From positions 1-12,564 of the forward strand of contig CAKPLD010000035.1 of assembly GCA_934167225.1 (NCBI GenBank): a stretch of DNA of 12,564 nucleotides, read 5' to 3'. Under the pieces are notes generated by a model, which worked only from the letters and a program-made list of their open reading frames with translations, ran no database searches and had not been told where the DNA came from. This DNA comes from an uncultured Clostridia bacterium (GTDB lineage Bacteria; Bacillota; Clostridia; TANB77; CAG-508). The position numbers and the translations under genes were made by a program. Positions 5,748 through 12,564 of this stretch are shown here, piece after piece (the stretch's first letter is position 1; every line of letters begins with the position of its first letter).

Positions 5748-8120
5748 TTATTTTCTAAGTTTCATTCCGTCTTTTTCCAAATCTGCTATTATTTTATCCA
5801 TAATGCTATTTATTTCGTCATCATTTAATGTCCTATTATTGTCACCAAATGTTAACGAATATGCTAAACTTTTCTTATTTTGTTCAATATTTTTACCCTC
5901 GTATAAATCGAAAACATTTATATCAATTAAAAGTTTGCCTGCTTTTTTCTTTATTTTCATTGCAATTTCATTTGATGTAATATTTTTATCTACTAAAATT
6001 GATAAATCTTTTTTTATTACTGGGAATTTTGAAATTTCTTTAAATTTCATTTTTCCAACTCTTTTTGCTAGTAATTTGTCTAAATTAATTTCCATCACAA
6101 ATACATTTTCTTTTTCTATTTCTGGGTGTATTCTGCCTATAATTCCTACAATATCATTATTTACTGAAATTTCGGCTGTTTGACCTGGATGGAATTCTTT
6201 TGGCATTTGTTTTGGATTTACAAAGCTATATCTTCCATTATATCCTAAAAAGTCTAGTAATTCTTCTGTTACGCCTTTTATATCATAGAAATTGATTTGT
6301 TCATTATATCCAATTTTGTTATAATATTTTCCTGTCATTAAAACACAAATTTTTTTGTTTTCTCCAAATTCTCCATTTTTGTTCCAGAAACCTTTTCCAA
6401 TTTCAAATAAACAAACATCTTTATTTTCACGAGCGTTGTTGTATTCATATATTTTATATAATGATGGAATTATGCTATATCTTAAAGTATTTCTATCTTC
6501 TGTTATTGGATCTAGTAATTTTAATGGTTCAAACTCATCTGTTGTAAATTTCTTTACATCTTTATCATTTATTAAAATGTAAGATAAAGTTTCACTTAAA
6601 CCTAAATCACTCATTTTATGTCTGATTTTTCTTATTGTTTTATCCACATATCCCATTTTCATTGGAACGACTGGTAGTTTTCCTTCTATGTTATTTACGC
6701 CATAAATTCTTCCAACTTCTTCTACTAAATCTTCTTTTATGTCTATATCTATTCTTCTTGTTGGAACTGTAACTATTACTGATTTTTCATTTGGCTTTAT
6801 TTCAAATTTTAGTCTTCTAAATGTGTCATTTATGTCATCATTTGAAATGTTTGTTCCTAAAACATCATTTATAAATTTGTATTCTATTTCAATTTGCTTT
6901 TCCTTGTTGTCTGTTACATCATATTTAAGCATTCCTTTGCATACTTTTGCTCCTGCATATTTTTCTAGTAAATGGCATGCTCTTTCTATTGCCATATAAG
7001 TTCTTGCAGGGTCTAAACCTTTTTCAAATCTATTGCTTGCTTCGCTTCTTAATATTTTGTTTGATGTTTTTCTTACCTTTACCGAATCAAAAATAGCAGA
7101 TTCGATTATTACATTTTTTGTATTTTCTTCAACTTCGGTATTTAAACCACCCATAACACCTGCTAATCCTACCGCTTTTTTACCATCTGTAATTACTATA
7201 TCATCTTTAGTTAAAGTTCTTTCTTGGCTATCTAAAGTTGTTAATTTTTCGCCATCATTTGCCATTCTTACAACTATTTTATCTCCTAAATTATCTGCAT
7301 CATAAAAATGAAGTGGTTGGCCAAGTTCTAACATTACATAATTACTTATATCTACTACATTGTTGATTGGTCTAATTCCAGATGCAATTAGTCTATTTCT
7401 TATAAATTCCGGACTTTCTTTAATTGTAACATCTTTAACTTTTCTTGTTAAAAATACTGTACAATTATCTGTTTCTACCTTAGTTTCAAATTCCTTTGAT
7501 ATATCATTTTCAGGCTCTGTATGACTCATATCAGGAATAGCTACTTCTTTATCATATATGCTAGATACTTCATATGCCATTCCTAAAACACTTAATAAAT
7601 CTCCTCTATTAGCTGTTAATTCAAAATCTATAACACTATCATCAAGATTTAAAAATTTAATAGGATCTCCTCCTACTGGTGCATTTTCTGGAAGCTCAGC
7701 AATTCCATTTTTATCTGCTTCTGATAAAAATTTTTTATCAATTCCAATTTCGTACAATGCACACAACATTCCATTTGAAACTTGACCTCTTATAACTCCT
7801 TTTTTTATTTTAAAATTTCCTGGTAATTCAGCTCCAACTTGTGCTACAATAACTTTTAACCCTTTTCTTACATTTGGTGCTCCGCAAACAATATCTAGGA
7901 CCTCTGTTCCTATATTTACTTTGCAAATATGTAGATGGTCTGAGTCTGGATGCTTTTCACATTCTACTACTTCTCCTATTATTAGATTAGTTGCATTTAT
8001 TAGTTTTTCTGCTTCATCATATTCATTTCCTACTCTTGTCATATCTTCTGCTAGAGTTTTCACATCTAAGTTGTCATCTATTTTTACATATTCTTTTAGA
8101 AAATTTGTACTTAATTTCAT
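5748..8120 (-). CDS. pheT: phenylalanyl-tRNA synthetase beta subunit
   Basis: PheT pairs with PheS in the alpha2-beta2 enzyme that charges tRNA-Phe; the beta chain carries tRNA-binding and editing functions. The 790 residues match the long bacterial form. An N-terminal domain runs to about residue 40, followed by the OB-fold tRNA-binding domain with CEKHPDSDHLHICKV (54-68) and CGAPNVRKG. Next come the B1 part FELTANRGDLLSVLGMA (166-182), the B3/B4 editing module with IRPINNVVDISNYV (249-262), B5 with TVPTRRIDIDIKEDLVEE, a catalytic-like module, and the C-terminal anticodon-binding fold from about residue 700 (SKFPVIKKDLSILV). ATG at 8120 follows AAAGGAAG. It lies 108 bp downstream of pheS, with a REP palindrome between them, and presumably shares its transcript. 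Confidence 0.98.
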   Translation of the reverse strand: MKLSTNFLKEYVKIDDNLDVKTLAEDMTRVGNEYDEAEKLINATNLIIGEVVECEKHPDSDHLHICKVNIGTEVLDIVCGAPNVRKGLKVIVAQVGAELPGNFKIKKGVIRGQVSNGMLCALYEIGIDKKFLSEADKNGIAELPENAPVGGDPIKFLNLDDSVIDFELTANRGDLLSVLGMAYEVSSIYDKEVAIPDMSHTEPENDISKEFETKVETDNCTVFLTRKVKDVTIKESPEFIRNRLIASGIRPINNVVDISNYVMLELGQPLHFYDADNLGDKIVVRMANDGEKLTTLDSQERTLTKDDIVITDGKKAVGLAGVMGGLNTEVEENTKNVIIESAIFDSVKVRKTSNKILRSEASNRFEKGLDPARTYMAIERACHLLEKYAGAKVCKGMLKYDVTDNKEKQIEIEYKFINDVLGTNISNDDINDTFRRLKFEIKPNEKSVIVTVPTRRIDIDIKEDLVEEVGRIYGVNNIEGKLPVVPMKMGYVDKTIRKIRHKMSDLGLSETLSYILINDKDVKKFTTDEFEPLKLLDPITEDRNTLRYSIIPSLYKIYEYNNARENKDVCLFEIGKGFWNKNGEFGENKKICVLMTGKYYNKIGYNEQINFYDIKGVTEELLDFLGYNGRYSFVNPKQMPKEFHPGQTAEISVNNDIVGIIGRIHPEIEKENVFVMEINLDKLLAKRVGKMKFKEISKFPVIKKDLSILVDKNITSNEIAMKIKKKAGKLLIDINVFDLYEGKNIEQNKKSLAYSLTFGDNNRTLNDDEINSIMDKIIADLEKDGMKLRK

Positions 8121-8143
8121 TTTTGTTCTTCCTTTCTTTTTTC

Positions 8144-8208
8144 CTCCCCATTTGGGGACGGTTCTCTATTGGGGAATCCCCAATAGAGAACCGTCCCCAA
8201 ATGGGGAG
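8144..8208. repeat. REP palindrome between pheS and pheT, 65 bp
   Basis: Two REP units face each other (8146-8165 on plus, 8187-8206 on minus), giving perfect 32-bp arms around a single A. The unit is the same CCCCATTTGGGGACGGTTCT as around the RAYT gene at 924-1697, but paired head-to-head instead of in tandem. In pheST mRNA it would fold into a 32-bp GC-rich hairpin with no U-run, more likely to affect stability or the PheS:PheT ratio than to stop transcription. No tandem CRISPR spacing is present. Confidence 0.93.
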
Positions 8209-8228
8209 AGAGAGATAGTTACTACTCA

Positions 8229-9278
8229 CTACTCCTCGTCTTTTCTATCAAACTGCTTCAAAAATCTTACATCGTTTGCATAAAGGTATCTCATATCTGT
8301 AATACCATATCTGAACATAGCTAATCTATCGATACCTGTTCCAAAAGCGAATCCACTATACTTTTCTGGATCATAGCCATTCATCTTTAAAACATTTGGA
8401 TGAACGATTCCGCTACCTAGGACTTCTATCCAGCCTGTTTGTTTGCATAGATTACAACCTTTTCCTCCACATTTAAAGCATGTTACATCAACTTCATAAG
8501 ATGGTTCTGTAAATGGGAAATAACTAGGTCTAAATCTTAAGTCTAAATTTGCTCCTATTATTTTTCTAACAAATACTTCTAATGTTCCCTTAAGATCTGC
8601 TAATGATACGTTTCTTTCTTTTTTATCAATTACTAAACCTTCTATTTGATTAAATTGATGTGAATGTGTTGCATCATCTTCTCTACGGTATGTCTTTCCT
8701 GCTGTGATTATTCTTATTGGACTTTTTTCTGTATTTGCAACCATTGTTCTTGCTTGAACTGCTGATGTTTGTGTTCTTAATAAATATTCGTCTGTAATAT
8801 AGAAGCTATCTTGCATGTCTCTTGCTGGATGGCCTTTTGGTAAGTTTAATCTTTCGAAACAAAATTCATCTGTTTCTAGTTCTGGCCCTTCTACTACATC
8901 ATACCCCATTGATACAAATAAATCTTCTATATCTTCAATTATTCTGTTTACAGGATGCATGCTTCCTCTTTTTATTTTGCTTCCTGGTAATGTAATATCT
9001 ATTTTTTCTGATTCTAACTTTTTGTCTAATTCCTCTTTTTTGAATTGTGTTTCTTTTTCTTCAATTAAATTTTCTACTTCTGCTTTTGCTTCGTTTACAA
9101 AATTTCCTATTACTGGTCTTTCTTCTGGTGATAAGTCTTTCATTCCTCTTAGTACTGCCGTTAATTCTCCTTTTTTGCCTAAATATTTTATTCTTAATTC
9201 TTCTAGATTTTTTAAATCTGTCGAATTTTTTATTTCGTTAACAGCGTTTTGTTTTATTTGTTCTATTTGCTCTTTCAT
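8229..9278 (-). CDS. pheS: phenylalanyl-tRNA synthetase alpha subunit
   Basis: PheS is the catalytic chain of the class II phenylalanyl-tRNA synthetase. The 349 residues comprise an N-terminal coiled-coil rich in Lys and Glu (about 1-85), motif 1 around HPVNRIIEDIEDLFVSMGY, motif 2 TAGKTYRREDDATHSHQFNQ (from about residue 192) and motif 3 GFAFGTGIDRLAMFRYGI (309-326). Four cysteines at 267, 270, 275 and 278 (CFKC...CNLC) form a knuckle found in many Firmicutes PheS proteins. I chose ATG at 9278, which gives MKEQIEQIKQ; an ATG 33 bases upstream lacks a ribosome binding site, and the AAGGAAGG serving 9278 lies between the two. No promoter or T-box is visible in the 118 bp upstream, so it is probably read from the xerD promoter. 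Confidence 0.97.
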   Translation of the reverse strand: MKEQIEQIKQNAVNEIKNSTDLKNLEELRIKYLGKKGELTAVLRGMKDLSPEERPVIGNFVNEAKAEVENLIEEKETQFKKEELDKKLESEKIDITLPGSKIKRGSMHPVNRIIEDIEDLFVSMGYDVVEGPELETDEFCFERLNLPKGHPARDMQDSFYITDEYLLRTQTSAVQARTMVANTEKSPIRIITAGKTYRREDDATHSHQFNQIEGLVIDKKERNVSLADLKGTLEVFVRKIIGANLDLRFRPSYFPFTEPSYEVDVTCFKCGGKGCNLCKQTGWIEVLGSGIVHPNVLKMNGYDPEKYSGFAFGTGIDRLAMFRYGITDMRYLYANDVRFLKQFDRKDEE

Positions 9279-9325
9279 TCCTATTTTTCCTTCCTTTCTT
9301 TTGGTTTCCATTTTTTGGAATGTAG

Positions 9326-9366
9326 AAAAAATCCACCTCGCCTACAACACTAGGACGAAATGGATT
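9326..9366 (-). terminator. terminator-like hairpin between xerD and pheS
   Basis: On the minus strand, AATCCATTTCG pairs with CGAGGTGGATT (G-U pairs included), and the stem continues for two or three more pairs around a small bulge (9330-9366). A run of six T follows. The upstream side is A-rich, so the hairpin could also act in the other direction. It lies about 30 bp after the xerD stop and 48 bp before pheS. Confidence 0.75.
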
Positions 9367-9396
9367 TTTATTATTTAATCTTTTACGATTGCAATA

Positions 9397-10278
9397 TTAT
9401 GCCCTTGGATGTGTTTTTTTGTAAACATCATTTAACCCATCATTTTGAAATTGCATATATACTTGCGTTGATGATATATCTGAGTGACCTAACATCATTT
9501 GAATTGATTTTAAATCTGCACCATTTTGTAATAAATGTGTTGCAAATGAATGTCTTAATGTGTGTGGTGTTATGTCTTTTGTGATGTTGGCCTGTTCTTG
9601 ATAATATTTTATTATTTTCCAAAATCCCTGTCTTGTTAATCTTTTTCCATTTAAATTTACAAATAATGCAGTTTCTTCCTCTGTTTTTACCAATATATTA
9701 CGAGCATCTTCCATATATTCTTTTAAAGCATCTAGTGACATCTTTCCTAAAGGTATTGTTCTTGTTCTAATTGCATTTTTGCACCTAACTTTTCCTTCTT
9801 TTAAATCTACATCTTCAACATTTAAAGATATTATTTCTGTAACTCTCATTCCTGTTGCATATGCAAATTCTAGCATTGCTTTATCTCTTGTTCCTTTTAG
9901 GTCGATATCTTTTGGTTGCTCAAGTAGTAGTTCTACTTCTTCTGATGTTAATATACATGGTTTTCTCTTTTCTATTCTTGGTGATTGTATGTTTTCTGTT
10001 GGATTTTGCATTGTTTTTTTGTTTTTTACTTCATATTGGTAAAAAGCTCTTATTGAAGCAATTGTTCTTGATATTGTTGATGGCTTTTTTCCTTCTTCTT
10101 CTAAATAGTCTAAGTATTCTTTTACTTGTTCTTCTGTCATTTTGTTGTATTTTATATCTTTTTCATTTATGTATTCTAAAAATTGCTTTAGATCTCTTTT
10201 GTATGATTGAAGTGTGTTATTTGAAACTTTTTTATCTACTTCAAGAAATTTATAAAATTGTTTTAATTGTTTTTCCAT
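9397..10278 (-). CDS. xerD: XerD-like site-specific tyrosine recombinase
   Basis: XerC/XerD resolve chromosome dimers at dif at the division septum. The 293-residue product has an N-terminal SAM-like core-binding domain (1-100: FLEVDKKVSNNTLQSYKRDL...) and a catalytic domain. The catalytic set is Arg145 (TGMRVTE), His239-x-x-Arg242 (HTLRHSFATHLL), His265 (MLGHSDISST) and Tyr274 (TQVYMQ). It ends in HPRA, typical of XerD. The beta-hairpin that normally reads GKGNKER is VRCKNAIRTRTIPLG here, one residue shorter; Lys167 is the only candidate for the usual catalytic lysine. ATG at 10278 follows GGAG. A good promoter lies at 10339-10367, and pheS-pheT follow on the same strand, so the three may form one operon. 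XerC versus XerD is uncertain. Confidence 0.9.
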   Translation of the reverse strand: MEKQLKQFYKFLEVDKKVSNNTLQSYKRDLKQFLEYINEKDIKYNKMTEEQVKEYLDYLEEEGKKPSTISRTIASIRAFYQYEVKNKKTMQNPTENIQSPRIEKRKPCILTSEEVELLLEQPKDIDLKGTRDKAMLEFAYATGMRVTEIISLNVEDVDLKEGKVRCKNAIRTRTIPLGKMSLDALKEYMEDARNILVKTEEETALFVNLNGKRLTRQGFWKIIKYYQEQANITKDITPHTLRHSFATHLLQNGADLKSIQMMLGHSDISSTQVYMQFQNDGLNDVYKKTHPRA

Positions 10279-10338
10279 TTGCGTTCTCCATCTTTTCTAT
10301 ATTTTATGCAATAATACATTTACATAAGGTCTTTATAT

Positions 10339-10367
10339 GTTATATCAAACTAATTGAAAATTGTAAA
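10339..10367 (-). promoter_or_regulatory. sigma-A promoter of xerD (and probably pheST)
   Basis: TTTACA (10362-10367) and TATAAC (10339-10344) are separated by exactly 17 bp, about 60 bp upstream of the xerD ATG. Each hexamer has one deviation from consensus. Confidence 0.65.
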
Positions 10368-10438
10368 TAGTTTTTTGCAATTTTTCCGTTTTTTTATTGC
10401 GAAAAGTTACAAATCACAGCTTTAAAATTGTAGAGTAG

Positions 10439-10631
10439 GTTCGAATTAGAATAATTATTAATTTTTTGGGGATTAATGTGTGATTGAAGGACTTTTAGAG
10501 CTTATTAGCAGAATTTTTGGAAAGAGTTCATGCTCCGCCATGGAAGGGTGCCAAAAATAATGCTTATAAGCTCTTAAAGTCCGTATTGAGCCGTTAATCC
10601 CCAAAAAATTAATAATTATTCTAATTCGAAC
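10439..10631. repeat. 193-bp foldback element (MITE-like) in the xerD-pyrE intergenic region
   Basis: The outer arms, 10439-10476 and 10594-10631, are perfect 38-bp inverted repeats (ends GTTCGAATTAG / CTAATTCGAAC). Inside, after an unpaired 11-12 bases on each side, a second arm pair begins GGACTTT and matches at 28 of 32 positions. The tip is a 30-base loop that can fold as TTCATG with CATGGAA. Nothing in it codes for protein. It fits a miniature inverted-repeat element better than an RNA gene, because the outer stem is perfect at DNA level. I do not recognise its family, and no target duplication is evident. Confidence 0.8.
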
Positions 10632-10686
10632 TGGTTTTAATAACTGTGAATAGTAACCGCGAAAATAGTATATTAAATTTCCTCTA

Positions 10687-10715
10687 TTGACATTTTAGTA
10701 GAACTGTAATAATAT
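10687..10715 (+). promoter_or_regulatory. sigma-A promoter of the pyrE-like gene
   Basis: A perfect TTGACA (10687-10692), a 17-bp spacer and TAATAT (10710-10715) lie about 32 bp before the ATG at 10748. The ribosome binding site GGGAGG (10731-10736) is 11 bases before the ATG, slightly far. Confidence 0.75.
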
Positions 10716-10747
10716 ATACCTAAATTTAAAGGGAGGTTAGATTAATT

Positions 10748-11638
10748 ATGTCTAATAAAATATTATCATATTTATTTGAATCAAATGCAATAAAATTTTG
10801 TAAAGAAAACGAACCATTTTGGCTAACATCAGGAAAACTTTCTCCATATTTTTTTAACAGCCAATATGTATACGGAGGAGAAAAAGAATCAACAGAATTT
10901 CTAAACTACATAACAGAAGAATTAGCATTAATTAATAATAATCAAGCAAATAAGTTAGATTTACCAAAAAAACTTTTTGATAAAGTTTTAGCAGAATATA
11001 ATTCTAATAAAATTTATCAAGATGTTATAAATCAAATGAGAGAATACATTGAAAAGAATATAGGAACAGACAATTTTAAATATATTTCTGGCGGTGAAAG
11101 AAGAGACTGGTATTTCTCTGTTATTTTGGCTTATTTACTTAATAAACCACATTTAACTATTTTTAAAGATATGTCTGCAATTTTAAGCACTTCTGATTTC
11201 ACTTCAACAGAACCTATATCAGATTTAAATGGAGATAAAGTTTTACATTTATCTGATTTAATTACTACTGCTTCTAGTTATATTAAAAGATGGGTTCCTA
11301 TTATTAAAAATTTAAATGGTATTATGGAACATACTTTAGTTGTTATTGATAGAAATCAAGGTGGATTTGATAATTTGAAAGAAGTTGGTGTTACAGCCCA
11401 TGCTTTGGCTACTGTTAATAAAGATTTATTTAAGGAAGCTTTGGCTCATGGTGCTATTAATGCAGAACAGTTAGATTTTATTAATAGATATTTTGATAAT
11501 CCTGATAATACTATGAGGGAATTTTTGGTTAATCATCCTGAGTTTGTTGAAAATAGCTTGAAGTCTGATAATGAGAGAACTTTGACTAGAGTTCATACTT
11601 TGATTGATGAAGATTTGTATGGATTGGGATTGAAATAA
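10748..11638 (+). CDS. pyrE: orotate phosphoribosyltransferase-like protein, long atypical form
   Basis: Orotate phosphoribosyltransferase joins orotate to PRPP to make OMP in pyrimidine synthesis. The N-terminus has FWLTSGKLSPYFFNSQYVY (24-42), the family's substrate-side block (compare LTSGRxSPYF). The PRPP-binding loop appears as VLHLSDLITTASS (165-177), where the usual form is close to VDDVxTTGGS: the Asp pair is Ser-Asp and the glycines are Ala-Ser. At 296 residues it is well above the usual ~210; the extra length lies mainly between residues 45 and 110, a helical insert, and in a C-terminal tail rich in Asp, Asn and Glu. ISGGERRDWYFS (113-124) is distinctive. It is convergent with pyrD, consistent with a pyrimidine role. 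I am confident of the phosphoribosyltransferase fold, less so of orotate as substrate. Confidence 0.8.
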   Translation: MSNKILSYLFESNAIKFCKENEPFWLTSGKLSPYFFNSQYVYGGEKESTEFLNYITEELALINNNQANKLDLPKKLFDKVLAEYNSNKIYQDVINQMREYIEKNIGTDNFKYISGGERRDWYFSVILAYLLNKPHLTIFKDMSAILSTSDFTSTEPISDLNGDKVLHLSDLITTASSYIKRWVPIIKNLNGIMEHTLVVIDRNQGGFDNLKEVGVTAHALATVNKDLFKEALAHGAINAEQLDFINRYFDNPDNTMREFLVNHPEFVENSLKSDNERTLTRVHTLIDEDLYGLGLK

Positions 11639-11663
11639 AGCCATATATAATAAAAGACCAAAT

Positions 11664-11702
11664 AGCAGATTAAGATTTTTAGTCTTAATCTGCTTTTCTC
11701 TT
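11664..11702 (+). terminator. intrinsic terminator of pyrE
   Basis: AGCAGATTAAGA and TCTTAATCTGCT form a perfect 12-bp stem around a 7-base loop (11664-11694), followed by TTTCTCTT. It begins 25 bp after the pyrE stop. The reverse strand lacks a comparable T-run, so it mainly serves the plus strand. Confidence 0.88.
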
Positions 11703-11776
11703 ATAATTAATTATTATTTTCAGCTCTTACGCCACCTTTATTCCTGTATTCTTTACTTCTACTACAAAAGGTGAAT

Positions 11777-12564
11777 TTAATTCATCCTAACTTTTCCAAC
11801 AATATCATTTACATCCTCAATATTATGTCTCTTCAAATAATCTTCAATTCCCTCTACAGTTTTTGGACCAGCATAAGGATCAATAAAATTTCCGCATCCA
11901 ATAGAAATAGCCTTTGCACCTGCAAGCATAAATTCGACTGCATCATTTCCATTTATAATTCCACCCAATCCTAGAACTGGAATAGTAACTTTTTGAGCAA
12001 CCTGATATACCATTCTAACAGCAACAGGTTTAATTGCAGGACCAGAAAGCCCGCCTGTGTTATTTGCCAAAAATGGTCTTTGTTTTTCTATGTCAATACT
12101 CATTCCAAGTAATGTATTAATTAAAGAAACTCCGTCTGCTCCAGCATCTTCAACCGCTTTTGCAGTTTCTGTTATATCTGTTACATTTGGTGTTAGTTTT
12201 ACAATTAAAGGTTTATCTAAAACTTTTCTACACTGACTAGTTACATTTTTAACTCCTTCATATGTTGTACCAAAAGCTAGGCAACCCTGTTTTACATTTG
12301 GGCAAGAAAGGTTAAGCTCAACTGCATCTATGTCTAAAGAATTTAACACTCTACAAAGTTCGACATAATCTTCAACTGTATTACCACAAGCATTTACAAT
12401 AATTTTTGTATCGAATTTTCTTAAAAATGGTAAATCATTTTGTGCAAAATATTCTACTCCTGGATTTTGTAATCCTATACTATTTAGCATTCCACTTGGT
12501 GTTTCACATACTCTTGATGGTTTATTTCCATTTCTTGGTTTTAAAGATGTTCCTTTTGTTATTA
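11777..12564 (-). CDS. pyrD: dihydroorotate dehydrogenase, catalytic subunit (type 1B), 5' end outside the window
   Basis: PyrD type 1B oxidises dihydroorotate to orotate with FMN and hands electrons to NAD+ through its partner PyrK. The 262 visible codons include GTSLKPRNGNKPSRVCETPSG just inside the right edge, then MLNSIGLQNPGVEYF, VELNLSCPNVKQG with the active-site Cys, VKLTPNVTDI, and SLINTLLGMSID. The FMN phosphate region follows as TGGLSGPAIKPVAVRMV, GLGGIINGNDAVEFMLAGA and ISIGCGNFIDPYAG. The frame stays open past the internal ATG at 12490 to the window end, so the true start and roughly 40 residues lie to the right. The TAA stop at 11777-11779 is convergent with pyrE, whose product uses the orotate made here. 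No terminator is obvious for this strand. Confidence 0.96.
   Translation of the reverse strand, partial: ITKGTSLKPRNGNKPSRVCETPSGMLNSIGLQNPGVEYFAQNDLPFLRKFDTKIIVNACGNTVEDYVELCRVLNSLDIDAVELNLSCPNVKQGCLAFGTTYEGVKNVTSQCRKVLDKPLIVKLTPNVTDITETAKAVEDAGADGVSLINTLLGMSIDIEKQRPFLANNTGGLSGPAIKPVAVRMVYQVAQKVTIPVLGLGGIINGNDAVEFMLAGAKAISIGCGNFIDPYAGPKTVEGIEDYLKRHNIEDVNDIVGKVRMN

Larger units (their letters stand above)
10279..10747. other. divergent intergenic region xerD / pyrE, 469 bp without a gene
   Basis: The region contains the xerD promoter, the foldback element, and the pyrE promoter and ribosome binding site. Just outside the foldback arms, GTTACAAATCACAG (10406-10419) and CTGTGAATAGTAAC (10644-10657) form a further imperfect inverted repeat with three mismatches, which hints at an older, larger symmetric structure. 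I see no RNA gene or conserved short reading frame in the rest. Confidence 0.8.

Noticed and set aside
7921..8283. Plus-strand open frame of 120 codons across the pheS-pheT spacer
   Set aside because: It covers antisense pheT, the REP palindrome and antisense pheS; no ribosome binding site and no family resemblance.
9279..9396. T-box leader for pheST
   Set aside because: The spacer is only 118 bp, no T-box consensus is present, and a simple terminator hairpin explains the structure.
10439..10631. 6S RNA, retron msd or group II intron for the long hairpin
   Set aside because: The perfect 38-bp outer stem lacks the bulged rod of 6S RNA, no reverse transcriptase gene is nearby, and no intron domain V motif is visible.
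11703..11776. A short coding remnant between the pyrE terminator and pyrD
   Set aside because: Two minus-strand frames stay open for about 15-23 codons, but neither has a start, a ribosome binding site or recognisable similarity.

Overview
The window is strongly AT-rich. It carries Firmicutes-type housekeeping genes (infC-rpmI-rplT, pheS-pheT, a PyrK-partnered PyrD, queA) and the endospore-specific pair spoIIGA-sigE. This points to a spore-forming, low-GC member of the Clostridia; I cannot name the genus.

Layout, left to right. Most genes are on the minus strand. 1-704: 5' part of queA (runs off the left edge). 768-1764: a compact mobile-looking unit on the plus strand, a REP-associated tyrosine transposase (RAYT) between perfect 68-bp inverted repeats, each made of two REP units. 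1763-3457: the sporulation pair sigE and spoIIGA, each interrupted by a one-base frameshift. 3543-4268: an MTA/SAH nucleosidase. 4412-5538: rplT, rpmI and infC with a consensus promoter, a structured leader and a terminator. 5748-9278: pheT and pheS, separated by a third REP pair arranged as a perfect 65-bp palindrome. 9397-10278: a XerD-like tyrosine recombinase. 10279-10747: a divergent intergenic region holding two good promoters and a 193-bp foldback element with perfect 38-bp arms. 10748-11638: an atypical PyrE-like phosphoribosyltransferase (plus strand). 11777-12564: PyrD, convergent with it and cut by the right edge.

The most interesting signal is in spoIIGA-sigE. Both genes go out of frame at the same hexamer, TTCGGC, read as NTT CGG C. 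Skipping the C (+1 shift) restores the residues the families conserve: Leu-Val-Gly-Ala in SpoIIGA and Asp-Glu-Leu-Gly-Ile-Ser in region 4.2 of SigE. I checked every CGG in roughly 3,600 codons of recognised genes here. The only two in-frame CGG codons are these two. That is hard to reconcile with random errors. It suggests that CGG is an avoided, perhaps undecoded, codon that acts as a +1 frameshift site in both the protease and the pro-sigma factor it activates. Sequencing error or decay of sporulation genes remain alternatives.

The second system is the RAYT with six copies of its presumed REP unit, CCCCATTTGGGGACGGTTCT: four flanking the transposase gene and two inside the pheS-pheT operon. 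The element touches its neighbours closely. Its right end supplies most of the sigE stop codon, and its left end may complete the -35 box of queA.
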